Source of the DNA: JAFAXD01 sp963833605
GTDB taxonomy: Bacteria > Pseudomonadota > Alphaproteobacteria > Rhizobiales > Xanthobacteraceae
DNA: 64,000 nucleotides
Assembly: GCA_963833605.1 (NCBI GenBank)
Contig: CAWHYZ010000028.1
Span: forward strand, 62,001 to 126,000
Direction of reading: 5' to 3'
Position numbers and translations under genes: made by a program. A model generated the notes under the pieces. It did not search any database. It worked only from the letters and a program-made list of their open reading frames with translations, and was not told the DNA's origin. This document shows, one piece after another, positions 8,138-16,540 of this stretch (position 1 is its first letter; each line of letters starts with the position of its first letter).

Positions 8138-9323
8138 TCAGCGTCCCACAATCGCGATGCGCGCGTTGTACCAGTTCATCGCCGCCGACGTGATGAAGCT
8201 CAATGCAAGATAGACCGCAAGCGTGATGACCACGACTTCGACCGCCTGCCCGGTCTGGTTGAGCACAGTGCCGGTGAAGATCTGGACAAAATCCGGATAA
8301 CCGATGGCGACGGCCAGCGACGAGTTCTTGGTGAGGTTGAGATATTGGTTGGTGAGCGGCGGAATGATGACGCGCTTGGCCTGCGGAATCACGATCATGT
8401 TCAGGATCTGGCGCCGCCGCAGTCCGAGCGCCGCGGCGGCCTCCGTTTGTCCCTTCGGAACCGACAGGATGCCGGCGCGCACCACTTCGGCGATGAACGC
8501 AGCCGTGTAGATGACGAGCCCGAACAAGAGCGCGGCGAATTCCGGCAGGATTTCAATTCCACCGCGGACGTTGAAACGTCCAAGCTCCGGGTAGAGCAAC
8601 TTCACGTCGGCGCCGGCAATGAGAAACGTCAGCACCGGAAGCCCGATCAATGCCGCAAGCGAAGGTGCGAACACCGGCATCGCCTGGCCGGTCCGCTCGC
8701 GGCGTTCGCGCGCCCATATGCCCCAGGCAAATGCCGCCGCGGCCCCGATCACGAACGATATGGCGACCAGGTCCACGCCGGCGCCGAAGATCGGCTGTGG
8801 CAGAAACAAGCCGCGGTTGTTGAGCAGGATGCCGCCGCCGATCGCAAAACTCTGGCGGATTTCCGGGAGCGATTTGAGCACGGCGTTGTACCAGAATAGC
8901 AGTTGCAGCAGCAGTGGAATGTTGCGGAAGAACTCGACATAGGCCCGCGCCACGTTGGCCACGAGCCAGTTGCTCGACAGCCTGGCGATGCCGACCACAA
9001 AGCCAAGGATTGTCGCCAATACGATGCCGAGTCCGGACACCAACAGCGTGTTGATGAGCCCGACCCAGAACGCGCGCCCGTAGGTCGAACGTCTGGACCG
9101 AGTATGCGATCAGCGTCTGGCTGATATCGAAACCGGCGACCTGATCGAGAAAGCCGAACCCGGAGGTGATGTGGCTGCGGGCGAGGTTCGCCGCCACATT
9201 GCGCACGAAGGTCGCGGCGGCAACCGCGATCAGAACGCAGAGCAGGATCTGGTAGAGGATGCCGCGAAGTTTTGGGTCGTCGAGCAGCGCCAGCCGCGGC
9301 GCCCCACTGCGATCGCGCTGCAC
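8138..9323 (-). pseudogene. aapQ: Amino-acid ABC transporter permease Q, interrupted by a frameshift
   Basis: Two overlapping frames together make a normal AapQ of about 394 residues. The first part starts at a GTG at 9323, with CAGG upstream, and runs from RLALLDDPKLR to FDISQTLIAYS. The second part continues from YGRAFWVGLINTLL through NIPLLLQLLFWY, an EAA loop (TEAAAALGLRRRQ) and the C-terminus. The switch lies near 9083-9100 and needs removal of one base (or addition of two). The rest of the gene is intact and under normal codon use. The break is therefore either a sequencing/assembly error or a very recent mutation; if real, the aap transporter would lose half its membrane channel. Confidence 0.85.
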
Positions 9324-9334
9324 GGCGCGACCTG

Positions 9335-10345
9335 TCAGCGCACAGGCGGCCCGTATTGAATGCCGCCCTTGGTCCACAGCGCGTTGAGCCCACGCGAGAT
9401 CTTGAGCGGCGAGCCGGGCCCGAGGTTGCGATCGAACACCTCGCCGTAGTTGCCAACGAGCTTGATCACGCGGTAGGCCCAGTCCTTGGTCAGGCCGAAC
9501 TGCTCGCCGTAGTTCTGCTCGCTCCCCAGCAGCCGCTTGACCTCCGGATTGTCGGATTTGGCCAGCTGCTCGTCCACATTGGCCTTGCTGATGTTGAGTT
9601 CTTCGGCGTTGAGCATGACGTAGTGGATCCAGCGGATGATGTTGAACCATTGGTCGTCACCCTGGCGCACGAACGGGCTCAGCGGCTCTTTGGAGACGAT
9701 TTCCGGCAGCACCACGTGGTCGTCCATTTTCGCAAGCTTGAGGCGCACACTGTAAAGCTGGGAGGCATCGGTCGTGTAGGCGTCACAGCGCCCGGTGTCG
9801 TAGGCCTTGAGCGCCTCGTCGAGCTGCGCGAAGGTCACCGACTTCAATTTCATGCGGTTGGCGCGAAAGTAGTCGGCGAGGTTGAGCTCGGTGGTGGTGC
9901 CCTGCTGCACGCACACCGAGGCGTCATTGAGCTCGAGGGCGGAATTGACCTTGAGCACCTTGCGCACGATGAAGCCCTGACCGTCGTAGTAGTTCGGGCC
10001 GGTCGCGTGCAGGCCGAGCTGGGTCTCGCGCGAACTGGTCCAGGTGGTGTTGCGCGCCAGCACATCGATGTCGCCGCCTTGCAGCGCCGTGAAGCGGTCC
10101 TTGGCCGTCAGCGCCACGAATTTGACCTTGCTGGGGTCGTTGAAGATCGTGGCTGCGTAAGCGCGGCAGTAGTCAACGTCAAAACCGGTCCAGTTGCCCT
10201 GGGCGTCGGGCAGGCCGAAGCCAGGAAGCTGACCGTTGGCGCCGCAATTGAGCACGCCTCGCGCCCGCACATCATCGAGCGTCCCGGCCGCGGCCGGCAG
10301 CATCAACGCCGCCAGTGCGGCAACAACCGTGATCGACCGTTTCAT
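9335..10345 (-). CDS. aapJ: General L-amino-acid ABC transporter substrate-binding protein
   Basis: The 336-residue periplasmic receptor is called from the ATG at 10345, after GGGGTAGGG; the frame upstream to 10399 lacks a better site. The signal peptide covers about residues 1-20 (MKRSITVVAALAALMLPAAA). The mature part shows GVLNCGANGQLPGFGL, the GFDVDYCRAYA ligand loop and NLADYFRANR, all typical of AapJ/BztA. It opens the aap operon and is separated from aapQ by 11 bases. A second AapJ-like receptor lies at the end of the operon. Confidence 0.93.
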   Translation of the reverse strand: MKRSITVVAALAALMLPAAAGTLDDVRARGVLNCGANGQLPGFGLPDAQGNWTGFDVDYCRAYAATIFNDPSKVKFVALTAKDRFTALQGGDIDVLARNTTWTSSRETQLGLHATGPNYYDGQGFIVRKVLKVNSALELNDASVCVQQGTTTELNLADYFRANRMKLKSVTFAQLDEALKAYDTGRCDAYTTDASQLYSVRLKLAKMDDHVVLPEIVSKEPLSPFVRQGDDQWFNIIRWIHYVMLNAEELNISKANVDEQLAKSDNPEVKRLLGSEQNYGEQFGLTKDWAYRVIKLVGNYGEVFDRNLGPGSPLKISRGLNALWTKGGIQYGPPVR

Positions 10346-10724
10346 GACCCTACCCCTGTTTGCGTAATCCGGACCGCTGGCCCACATGCCCCCGATCAAG
10401 TCCTATATAGGCGCTGCCTTAGAGTGACGACGCCACCAATCCACAGGTGTCATTGCCCGCGAGGGGTTCCGCGCGCTCGTTCGCGTGCGGGGCCCCGATA
10501 GCGGGCAACCCAGTAACCGCTGATCGATGTTTAAAGGCACGGTCTCGAAAAAACATGATCTCGGTGACTACTGGGTGCCTCGCTTGCGCGGGGCATGACA
10601 CACGAGAGGTGGCCACGATACCGCAACGCCCGACCATCTCAGAACGATCGCCATGGGAGGTCAAGGGCTTGACGGCCGCACGGCCGCGCCCGACTAGAAG
10701 ACCCCGTTCACCCCGGAGCGCCGC
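10346..10724. promoter_or_regulatory. Divergent intergenic region of aapJ and metC, with repeat DNA
   Basis: No convincing gene is present between the two divergent starts. The stretch 10447-10604 holds two facing copies of a repeat (described separately). Promoters for aapJ and metC must lie here or in the flanking bases, but I could not pick -35/-10 boxes with confidence. The metC start is well marked by GGAG at 10715-10718. Confidence 0.4.
10447..10604. repeat. Composite inverted repeat (ACCCAGTAA / TACTGGGT type)
   Basis: The left part starts with GTCATTGCCCGCGAGGGG and ends with GCAACCCAGTAACC. The right part starts with CTACTGGGTGCC and ends with GGGGCATGACAC. The same organisation occurs at 18356-18546. 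These are non-coding palindromic repeats spread through Bradyrhizobium-like genomes; the small open frame that crosses this copy is not a gene. Confidence 0.6.
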
Positions 10725-11924
10725 GTGAAGAAGCGTGACAAGGGCGGCGACGCGCCGCTCAGGCCGAACACCAGGATCACGGTTGCCGGGCGCGACCCGT
10801 TCGCGCAGCACGGCTATGTCAATCCGCCGGTCTATCACGCCTCCACCCTGCTCTACCCGTCGGCGGAAGATTTTCTCGGGCGCCGCGGGCGCTACCACTA
10901 CGGGCGGCGCGGAACGCCGACCTCGGAGGCGCTCGAAACCGCGTTGCGCGAGCTCGAAGGCGAAAGCTGCGCCGGCGTCGCGCTGGCGCCGTCGGGCCTT
11001 GCCGCAATCTCGACGGCGCTCTTCTCGGTGCTGCATGCGGGCGATCACGTGCTGGTCACCGACAGCGTCTACGGCCCGACCCGCACGTTCTGCGACACGA
11101 TCCTGGCGCGCTACGGGGTGACGACGACCTACTACGATCCACTGGTCGGCGATCGCATCGCGTTCCTGCTGCAGCCGAACACGCGCGCGGTGTTCACCGA
11201 AGCGCCGGGCTCGCTCTCCTTCGAGATGCAGGATATCCCGGCGATCGCGGCCGCCGCGCACGCCCGCGGCGCGGTCGTGCTGATGGACAATACCTGGGCG
11301 AGCCCGCTCTATTTCGCAGCGCTCGGTCACGGCGTCGATCTTTCGATCCAATCCGGCACCAAATACATCGGCGGCCACTCCGACGTGATGCTCGGGTCGA
11401 TCGCCGCCATTGCGGCGACCTGGCCGCGCCTGCATGAAACCGTGGGAACACTCGGCATCTGCGTCGGACCGGACGACATGTTTCTCGGCCTGCGCGGACT
11501 TCGCACCATGGCAGTGCGGCTCGCGCGCCACCAGGAATCCGGGCTCGCGGTCGCGCGCTGGCTCGCGCGCCGACCCGAGGTGCTGCGCGTGCTGCATCCG
11601 GCGCTGCCCAGCGATCCCGGCCACGCGATCTTCCGGCGCGACTTCACCGGCGCGTCGGGGCTGTTCTCGATCGTGCTCAGGCCGGTGCCGCCGGCCGCGG
11701 TGAACGTGTTTCTCAACGCGCTGACCCTGTTCGGCATGGGCGCGTCCTGGGGCGGCTTCGAGAGCCTCGCCATTCCGTTCGAGTGCAGCAAGATCCGCAC
11801 CGCCACCACCTGGGCGCCGGGCGGGCCGACGATCCGGTTCCACATCGGGCTCGAGGATGTGGATGACCTCATCGCCGACCTCGATCGCGCATTTGCAAAA
11901 CTCGCGGCCGCGAAGACTCCATAG
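10725..11924 (+). CDS. metC: Cystathionine beta-lyase
   Basis: The 399-residue fold-type I PLP enzyme splits cystathionine to homocysteine, pyruvate and ammonia in methionine synthesis. The Lys that forms the Schiff base is in SGTKYIGGHSD near residue 212; the PLP-binding Asp lies in LMDNTWASP. Residues YHYGRRGTPT bind the phosphate from the partner subunit. These features fit MetC rather than MetB. The GTG start at 10725 is supported by GGAG six bases upstream. It is divergent from the aap operon. The stop codon TAG is inside the first CATAGTTGCC repeat unit. Cysteine desulfhydrase side activity is possible. Confidence 0.92.
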   Translation: MKKRDKGGDAPLRPNTRITVAGRDPFAQHGYVNPPVYHASTLLYPSAEDFLGRRGRYHYGRRGTPTSEALETALRELEGESCAGVALAPSGLAAISTALFSVLHAGDHVLVTDSVYGPTRTFCDTILARYGVTTTYYDPLVGDRIAFLLQPNTRAVFTEAPGSLSFEMQDIPAIAAAAHARGAVVLMDNTWASPLYFAALGHGVDLSIQSGTKYIGGHSDVMLGSIAAIAATWPRLHETVGTLGICVGPDDMFLGLRGLRTMAVRLARHQESGLAVARWLARRPEVLRVLHPALPSDPGHAIFRRDFTGASGLFSIVLRPVPPAAVNVFLNALTLFGMGASWGGFESLAIPFECSKIRTATTWAPGGPTIRFHIGLEDVDDLIADLDRAFAKLAAAKTP

Positions 11925-12126
11925 TTGCCATTTCTCCCATAGTTGCCCTCCGATTTGCGTCGGAGTATCGAGTTGGCCCGCGCTTGGTGCATTCATTCTC
12001 TGTTGCGGCGTTCTACCCTCCAAAAATATATATTTTATGGCTCGAAACCGAAAAAAATTCCAACGCGATATTTTATAGGTCATAACTTTCCCATAGATGC
12101 CCTCATAGTTGCCCTCCATAGTTGCC
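11920..12126. repeat. CATAGTTGCC direct repeats in an AT-rich gap
   Basis: Exact CATAGTTGCC units lie at 11920, 11938, 12104 and 12117, with a one-mismatch unit (CATAGATGCC) at 12092. Spacing is 18 bases in the first cluster and 12-13 in the second. Between the clusters is an AT-rich stretch (about 12015-12085) unlike its surroundings. The array is too short and irregular for CRISPR. Confidence 0.6.
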
Positions 12127-12655
12127 ATGGCACGAGACTTGCCTAACGGCGCCCGCAGGCGCTGTGAGGCGACGCCATGATCCGACATGCGGGCCCACCT
12201 GCCACGCACTCGCGCGTTCCTGCCGGTTGGTCTTGACCAAGCTTCGGCGGGTTTTGTTCGTGTGCTGATCATGGGAGGGTCTCGTCGCAGCCTGACGGGA
12301 GGTGGGGAACCGTTCGATACAGAACGTTCTCGATCCGCAATTCGAACCGTTAGCAATCCGACATACAGGTTATTTTAGACTTGTCAATAGCTAATATTAT
12401 TGCAGACCGAGAACGGGGTTTGCATCCTCGTCAGGTGCGGGAGCCGGCGGCGCGCCCGCGTCGTTGCGGCGCGCGTGGTGGCCGACGCCCACGCGGCCCC
12501 CTCCTCCGTCATGACAGAACCGGCCGAAGGCCCCCGGCATCTCGCCCGGGAAAGCGCGGCGGTTGCCATGATGAACGGATGCCGGCCTTGCGGCGCGCCT
12601 GGTAACTTCATGTAAGCTGTTCCGATCCGTCCTCGAATGCCGGTAGGAGCAATCG
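11925..12655. other. Gene-free interval after metC
   Basis: About 730 bases without a supported gene. It contains the CATAGTTGCC clusters, the AT-rich patch, and another AT-rich patch near 12370-12415. Several small open frames occur on both strands, but none has a recognisable product or a convincing ribosome-binding site. The last 30 bases carry the GGAG site of the DUF1330 gene. Confidence 0.5.
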
Positions 12656-13039
12656 ATGAAAACACGTTATGCCGTCGCATTGTCGATCTTGGCGGGAGTT
12701 GCAGCCGGCGCTGCCGCCATTCAGGCGCTCCATGCCCAGGCCAAATCACCAGCGTACGTCGTCGCGGAGATCGATGTGACGAACCTCGCGTCTTTCGACA
12801 AGGAGTACGTGCCGCCCGCAGCAAAAGCGATTGCGGATGGGGGCGGCAAGTACGTCGTTCGCGGAGGCCGGACAGTGGCCTATTACGGTGAGCCGCCCAA
12901 ACGCATTATCATAATGATGTTCGAGAGCATGGAAGCAGCAAAAGCCGCGTTTGATTCGTCTGCCTACCAGGAGGCAAAGAAGGTGGGGGACAAATACGCG
13001 AAGTTCCGCATCTATGCGGTGGAAGGGTTACCGCAATAG
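12656..13039 (+). CDS. DUF1330 domain protein, exported
   Basis: The 127-residue product has a short N-terminal hydrophobic segment (about 5-25) and then a DUF1330 domain (about 33-125) in the dimeric alpha/beta-barrel superfamily. Diagnostic segments are YVVAEIDVTN, the YVVRGG strand and the RIIIMMFESMEAAKAAFDS region. The function of this family is unknown. The start is well supported by GGAG six bases upstream. It stands alone between repeat-rich DNA and a convergent VOC gene. The hydrophobic N-terminus suggests a membrane-anchored or periplasmic form, whereas many DUF1330 proteins are cytoplasmic. Confidence 0.85.
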   Translation: MKTRYAVALSILAGVAAGAAAIQALHAQAKSPAYVVAEIDVTNLASFDKEYVPPAAKAIADGGGKYVVRGGRTVAYYGEPPKRIIIMMFESMEAAKAAFDSSAYQEAKKVGDKYAKFRIYAVEGLPQ

Positions 13040-13174
13040 TGTTTGGGGCGCTCCAAAGGCGCTCGAGCTCGGCCTTTAATTGTCTGGATCGACCGCTGAG
13101 GTTTCGGGGTCGAGTGGCGCCCTTCACCGTCATTGCTTGAGACTCGAGTGGTGCCGCATCTGAAGGAAGGCAAC

Positions 13175-13648
13175 TCAATTTTGCGCGTAGGCCTGCTTCA
13201 GTCCTGCAACGTCGATCTTGACCATGCCCAGCATCGCCTGCATGACGCGCTTCGATTTCTCGGGATCGCTGTCCTGCAGCATTTCGCCCAAGGCGTTGGG
13301 AATGATCTGCCAGGACAGCCCGAATTTGTCCGTCAGCCACCCGCAGCGTTGCGTCTCTCCGCCCGCCGAGAGCTTCTCCCACAGCTCGTCCACCTCCTCC
13401 TGCGTCTCGCAATGCACGAAGAACGATATGGCGGGCGTGAAGCTGAAATGCGGGCCGCCGTTCAACGCGATGAAAGGCTGTCCGTTGAGCTCGAACTCCG
13501 CCGACATCACGCTTCCCTTTGGTCCGGGCCCGGCCTCGCCGTAACGCCTGACGCGACCGGTCTTGGCGTTCTTGAAAATCGACGTGTAGAAATTCATCGC
13601 CTCTTCGGCCTGGCCGTCGAACCACAGGAATGGCGTGATCTTCTGCAT
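13175..13648 (-). CDS. VOC family protein (PhnB-like)
   Basis: The 157-residue protein is called from the ATG at 13648, with AGGAG about 11 bases upstream. It opens with MQKITPFLWFDGQAEEAMNFY and contains NGGPHFSFTPAISFFVHC and CGWLTDKFGLSWQIIP, the signature of the PhnB / 3-demethylubiquinone methyltransferase-like branch of the vicinal oxygen chelate fold. Such proteins are metal-binding dimers of mostly unknown substrate. It is divergent from a MarR regulator, 243 bases apart, which makes it a plausible target of that regulator. Confidence 0.88.
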   Translation of the reverse strand: MQKITPFLWFDGQAEEAMNFYTSIFKNAKTGRVRRYGEAGPGPKGSVMSAEFELNGQPFIALNGGPHFSFTPAISFFVHCETQEEVDELWEKLSAGGETQRCGWLTDKFGLSWQIIPNALGEMLQDSDPEKSKRVMQAMLGMVKIDVAGLKQAYAQN

Positions 13649-13752
13649 AGCGTTTCTTGCTCCTTGTTCGGTGAGATCGTCCGTGGCTGCGGGCCGCCCC
13701 AGAGCGTGATGACTTGTCTTCGGTTCGTCATCCCGCTCTAGGTTCATGTTGG

Positions 13753-13799
13753 AGCATGATCTTTTCCGAAAACCGGTGTCCACTTTTCGGGATCATGCT
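13753..13799. repeat. Palindromic intergenic repeat
   Basis: The arms AGCATGATC / GATCATGCT enclose an inner pair TTTTCCGAAAA / CACTTTTCGG around ACCGGTGTCC. This is the best-preserved copy in the window of a palindrome common in Bradyrhizobium and relatives. Decayed copies are at 1632-1674 and 34454-34502. Confidence 0.7.
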
Positions 13800-13869
13800 C
13801 TGGACTAGGGCCGACGGCTGGCGATAGCGGTTGTCGCGCGGCCGCACGCAGCCATGTTGACTGGTTAGG

Positions 13870-13879
13870 TTGATATCAA
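13870..13879. promoter_or_regulatory. Candidate MarR operator palindrome
   Basis: A perfect 10-base palindrome TTGATATCAA lies 12 bases before the MarR start codon, within an AT-rich patch. MarR regulators usually bind such sites next to their own gene and repress it. Assignment is by position and symmetry only. Confidence 0.4.
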
Positions 13880-13891
13880 TATATTCGTGGC

Positions 13892-14362
13892 GTGTCAAAG
13901 CCGAAACCGCTGCCGATCGCGCTCACCCATCAGGTGCGCGATGCCTGCCTCTGCCTGCACACTCAGCGGGCGGCGCGGGCGCTGGCGCGCCGTTTCGATG
14001 ACGCGCTGCGACCGGTCGGGCTGACCAACGGGCAATTCTCGTTGCTGATGTCGCTCAACCGCGAGGAGGCGCCGACCATCGGCGCGGTTTCAACCCTGCT
14101 GGCGATGGATCGCACGACGCTGACCGCCAACCTCAAGCCGCTGGAGCGCCGCGGCCTCCTGAAGGTGATCGTCGATCCGGCGGACAAGCGCAGCCGCCGC
14201 CTGCTGCTGACCGCGGCCGGCCACAGCGTGCTGGTGGCGGCCGCACCATTGTGGAAACGAACTCACAAGGAGACCGAGGCGCTGCTCGGTTCGGATCCCG
14301 ATGCGCTGCGCGCCGCGTTGCGCGCCATCAGCGCGGACGAGTCGCATACACGTTCTGCGTAG
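13892..14362 (+). CDS. MarR family transcriptional regulator
   Basis: The 156-residue protein has the winged-helix MarR domain at about 30-135. The recognition-helix region reads AMDRTTLTANLKPLERRGLL and is followed by the wing DPADKRSRRLLLTAAG, whose D-x-R-S/D-x-R pattern is diagnostic. A Cys pair (DACLCL) near residue 20 could be a redox or ligand sensor, but this is speculative. It starts with GTG; no strong ribosome-binding site is visible. A TTGATATCAA palindrome lies just upstream. The likely targets are itself and the divergent VOC gene. Confidence 0.88.
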   Translation: MSKPKPLPIALTHQVRDACLCLHTQRAARALARRFDDALRPVGLTNGQFSLLMSLNREEAPTIGAVSTLLAMDRTTLTANLKPLERRGLLKVIVDPADKRSRRLLLTAAGHSVLVAAAPLWKRTHKETEALLGSDPDALRAALRAISADESHTRSA

Positions 14363-14387
14363 ATTTGGCTCAGCCGGCCAAGCCCCG

Positions 14388-14717
14388 TTACCCCGCCTCC
14401 GCGGCCCGCCGCCCGCGCAGAACGAACTGCAGATTGCGCGCGTAGATCAGGAGGCCGAGCCCCTGCCCGGCGATGAACACCGGGTCGCGGCGCTGCAGCG
14501 CGTAGACGAGCAGCAGCACCCCGCCGATGATCGAGAAGATCCAGAACGAGGTCGGCACCACGCTGCGGCCGACCCGCTCGGACGCGAGCCATTGCACCGC
14601 AAAGCGCATGAAAAACATCGCTTGCGCGAGAAAACCGAGCGCGACCCACCAGTTCAGCTGCACGACGAATACGTCGTGCAGGTAGGTCCCGACCGCGTGG
14701 GCGAATTCAGTGAGCAT
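14388..14717 (-). CDS. LpxB N-terminal-domain-like (LABN) small membrane protein
   Basis: The 109-residue protein has three hydrophobic helices and the sequence LGFLAQAMFFMRFAVQWLASER, with VVPTSFWIFSIIGG and YALQRRDPVFIAGQ. That is the lipid A biosynthesis N-terminal (LABN) family, small membrane proteins often beside glycolipid glycosyltransferases. It overlaps the upstream glycosyltransferase gene by 11 bases, so the two are translationally coupled. A likely role is a membrane partner or flippase component for a lipid-linked sugar; this is inferred from context. Confidence 0.88.
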   Translation of the reverse strand: MLTEFAHAVGTYLHDVFVVQLNWWVALGFLAQAMFFMRFAVQWLASERVGRSVVPTSFWIFSIIGGVLLLVYALQRRDPVFIAGQGLGLLIYARNLQFVLRGRRAAEAG

Positions 14718-15468
14718 GCGGTTTCACCTCCGACACCGCCGGGATGTGCTTGCGCCGGTTGGTGAGCCACCACACGCCGGCGAGATCGAGCAGGCTCGCC
14801 CACAGGCGGTCCCACATCCCGTAGTTGGAGACGCCGTGCTGGCGCGGGCGATCGACCACGTCGACATGCACCACGTCGTAGCCATCGCGCAGCACCAACG
14901 CCGGCATGAATCGGTGCATCCCGTCGAAGTAGGGCAGCGCCAGAAAGACGTCGCGGCGCAGGGCCTTGAGGCCGCAGCCGGTGTCGCGGGTGTCGTCGTC
15001 GAGCACCATCTGGCGCACCTCGTTGGCAATGCGCGACTGCAGTTTCTTGAAACCGGTCGCCTGGCGGCCGACGCGCTGCCCGGCAGCGAGGCCGACGCGC
15101 CCGCCGCTCGCGAGCGCGGTGAGCAGCGCCGGCAGGTGCTTGGGATCGTTCTGACCATCGCCGTCGAGCATCGCGACCACGTCGGCGCGCGCATGCACGA
15201 CGCCGGAGCGCAGCGCGGCCGACTGTCCGCACGACACCATATGTTTGAGATGACGGAGCCACGGCCGCTCGGCCTGCAGCGCGGTGAGCTCGACGTCGGT
15301 GCCGTCGCGCGAGCCGTCATCGACCACAACGACTTCGAACGCGCGCTCGCTCATCGCGGCGGCGATCTCGTCGATCAATGGGCCGATATTGCCGCTCTCG
15401 TTTTTCACCGGCACCACGATGGAAACCGCGGGAGCCGATGCGGGGACAGTTGGTTCAGGCATTGACAT
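14707..15468 (-). CDS. GT2 glycosyltransferase, polyprenyl-phosphate sugar synthase-like (ArnC/RgtE type)
   Basis: The 253-residue protein is called from the ATG at 15468; the frame upstream runs into repeat DNA and is not credible. It begins SIVVPVKNESGNIGPLIDEI, has the DDGSRDGT nucleotide-binding motif, the metal-binding DGDGQNDP, and a NRRKHIPAV tail. These are the features of dolichyl-/undecaprenyl-phosphate glycosyltransferases. No C-terminal membrane pair is present, unlike ArnC, which may explain the coupled LABN membrane gene. It would load a sugar onto a polyprenyl phosphate for use by the GT39 enzyme upstream in the same orientation. Confidence 0.88.
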   Translation of the reverse strand: MSMPEPTVPASAPAVSIVVPVKNESGNIGPLIDEIAAAMSERAFEVVVVDDGSRDGTDVELTALQAERPWLRHLKHMVSCGQSAALRSGVVHARADVVAMLDGDGQNDPKHLPALLTALASGGRVGLAAGQRVGRQATGFKKLQSRIANEVRQMVLDDDTRDTGCGLKALRRDVFLALPYFDGMHRFMPALVLRDGYDVVHVDVVDRPRQHGVSNYGMWDRLWASLLDLAGVWWLTNRRKHIPAVSEVKPHAH

Positions 15469-15517
15469 GGTCTCGGTGCCGACTTTCGAGGAGAGGCACG
15501 GCGGCGTCCCACGATCA

Positions 15518-15664
15518 CCTCTCCCCGCATGCGGGGAGAGGTCGACTTCCGAGCGAAGCGAAGGAAGTCGGGTGAGGGGGCGTTCCCACGCGCTCAAACT
15601 CGCGGCGATGCCCCCTCACCCGGATCGCTTCGCGATCCGACCTCTCCCCGCACGCGGGGAGAGG
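15518..15664. repeat. Double hairpin repeat (CCTCTCCCCGC / GCGGGGAGAGG)
   Basis: Two perfect or nearly perfect hairpins (15518-15541 and 15641-15664) flank a region with GGGTGAGGGGGCG near 15570 and CCCCCTCACCCGG near 15610. The entire unit is an inverted repeat. The same element occurs at 20618-20740. It separates the PAP2 gene from the GT2 gene and could attenuate readthrough. Confidence 0.75.
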
Positions 15665-15709
15665 TGGCCGCGCGGAAATGCCGTGCCAGGTCATATCTCG
15701 CAACATGCT

Positions 15710-16540
15710 CTAGGAGCGGAACAGGCCCCAGGCAACCCTTTTGAGCCGGGCGAAGGACGGTCCGGGCAGCGGCCGGACCTCGTGGTCGGACGCGACGTAG
15801 AAGGCAAGCCGCCGCGCGGCGAACCAGTTGCGCACCAAAAGCGCGCCGAAGCCGCCGAGCAGCGCTCCCGCCAGCACGTCGCTTGGATAATGCGCCGAGA
15901 TCACCACCCGGCTGAGCGCGATCAGGATTGCGTAGAGCCACAGCAGCGGTCGCAGCCGCGGGAATAGCGCGCCGAATGCAACCAGGACGCCGAATGCCGT
16001 GGTCGCGTGTCCGGACGGGAAGCTCGCGAACTTGGGCTGCCAGGACAACGGTTCATAGGAGAACGGACCAAAGTCGGACGGACGCCGGCGCCCGATTATA
16101 TTTTTGAAAAGCGATCCGACGATCCCCGGCAGCGCGATCGCTGAAAACAGAAAGCCAAGCCGCACCACAACGGCCGCCATGACGAGGCGCGAGCCGCGCA
16201 CCACCCAGGGCGCGTCGATGATCGTCATCAGCAGAATGAGAACACCCAGCGGTATCAGGAACTTGCCGGAGCGGCCAAAATCCGTGAATTCGTTGAAGGC
16301 ACGATTGACCCACACCGGCACCCGGTTGGCCGCATGGATCGCCGCCTGGTCGACGAACAGCATCGACAACAGGATCGCGATGGCGGCAACCGCCAGTAAT
16401 CCGCCGTAGCGGCGCAACGGTGAAACCGCGGGCGGCGGGCGCGGGGCGCGCACCAGCGCGGTGCCCCAGGCCTTGAGGTTGGTGACGATATAGCCGGCCC
16501 CGCGCGGCGTGCCCGCGACCGGTTGATGAAGTTGTGTCAT
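15710..16540 (-). CDS. PAP2-family lipid phosphatase (membrane)
   Basis: The 276-residue protein has about six membrane helices and the three PAP2 active-site motifs: KNIIGRRRP near residue 150, PSGHA near 182 and SRVVISAHYPSD near 215. Family members remove phosphate from lipids such as undecaprenyl pyrophosphate or lipid A (LpxE/LpxF type) on the periplasmic side. The ATG overlaps the stop of the upstream GT39 gene by four bases (ATGA), so the two are coupled. Given its neighbours, dephosphorylation of lipid A or of a carrier lipid is likely; which of these cannot be told from sequence. Confidence 0.9.
   Translation of the reverse strand: MTQLHQPVAGTPRGAGYIVTNLKAWGTALVRAPRPPPAVSPLRRYGGLLAVAAIAILLSMLFVDQAAIHAANRVPVWVNRAFNEFTDFGRSGKFLIPLGVLILLMTIIDAPWVVRGSRLVMAAVVVRLGFLFSAIALPGIVGSLFKNIIGRRRPSDFGPFSYEPLSWQPKFASFPSGHATTAFGVLVAFGALFPRLRPLLWLYAILIALSRVVISAHYPSDVLAGALLGGFGALLVRNWFAARRLAFYVASDHEVRPLPGPSFARLKRVAWGLFRS

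Noticed and set aside
6139..8193. 684-codon plus-strand frame opposite aapP/aapM
   Set aside because: It lies antisense to two well-supported transporter genes; composition is Arg/His/Gln/Asp-biased with no recognisable motif.
10419..12356. 645-codon minus-strand frame covering metC
   Set aside because: metC on the plus strand has all PLP-enzyme motifs and a ribosome-binding site; this frame is a shadow that also crosses repeat DNA.
12381..12824. Small overlapping frames before the DUF1330 gene
   Set aside because: No ribosome-binding site, no homology pattern, and overlap with the promoter area of a clear gene.
15500..15750. Short frames across the double hairpin (peptides such as LPACGERS)
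   Set aside because: These are translations of the palindromic repeat, which recurs elsewhere in non-coding DNA.
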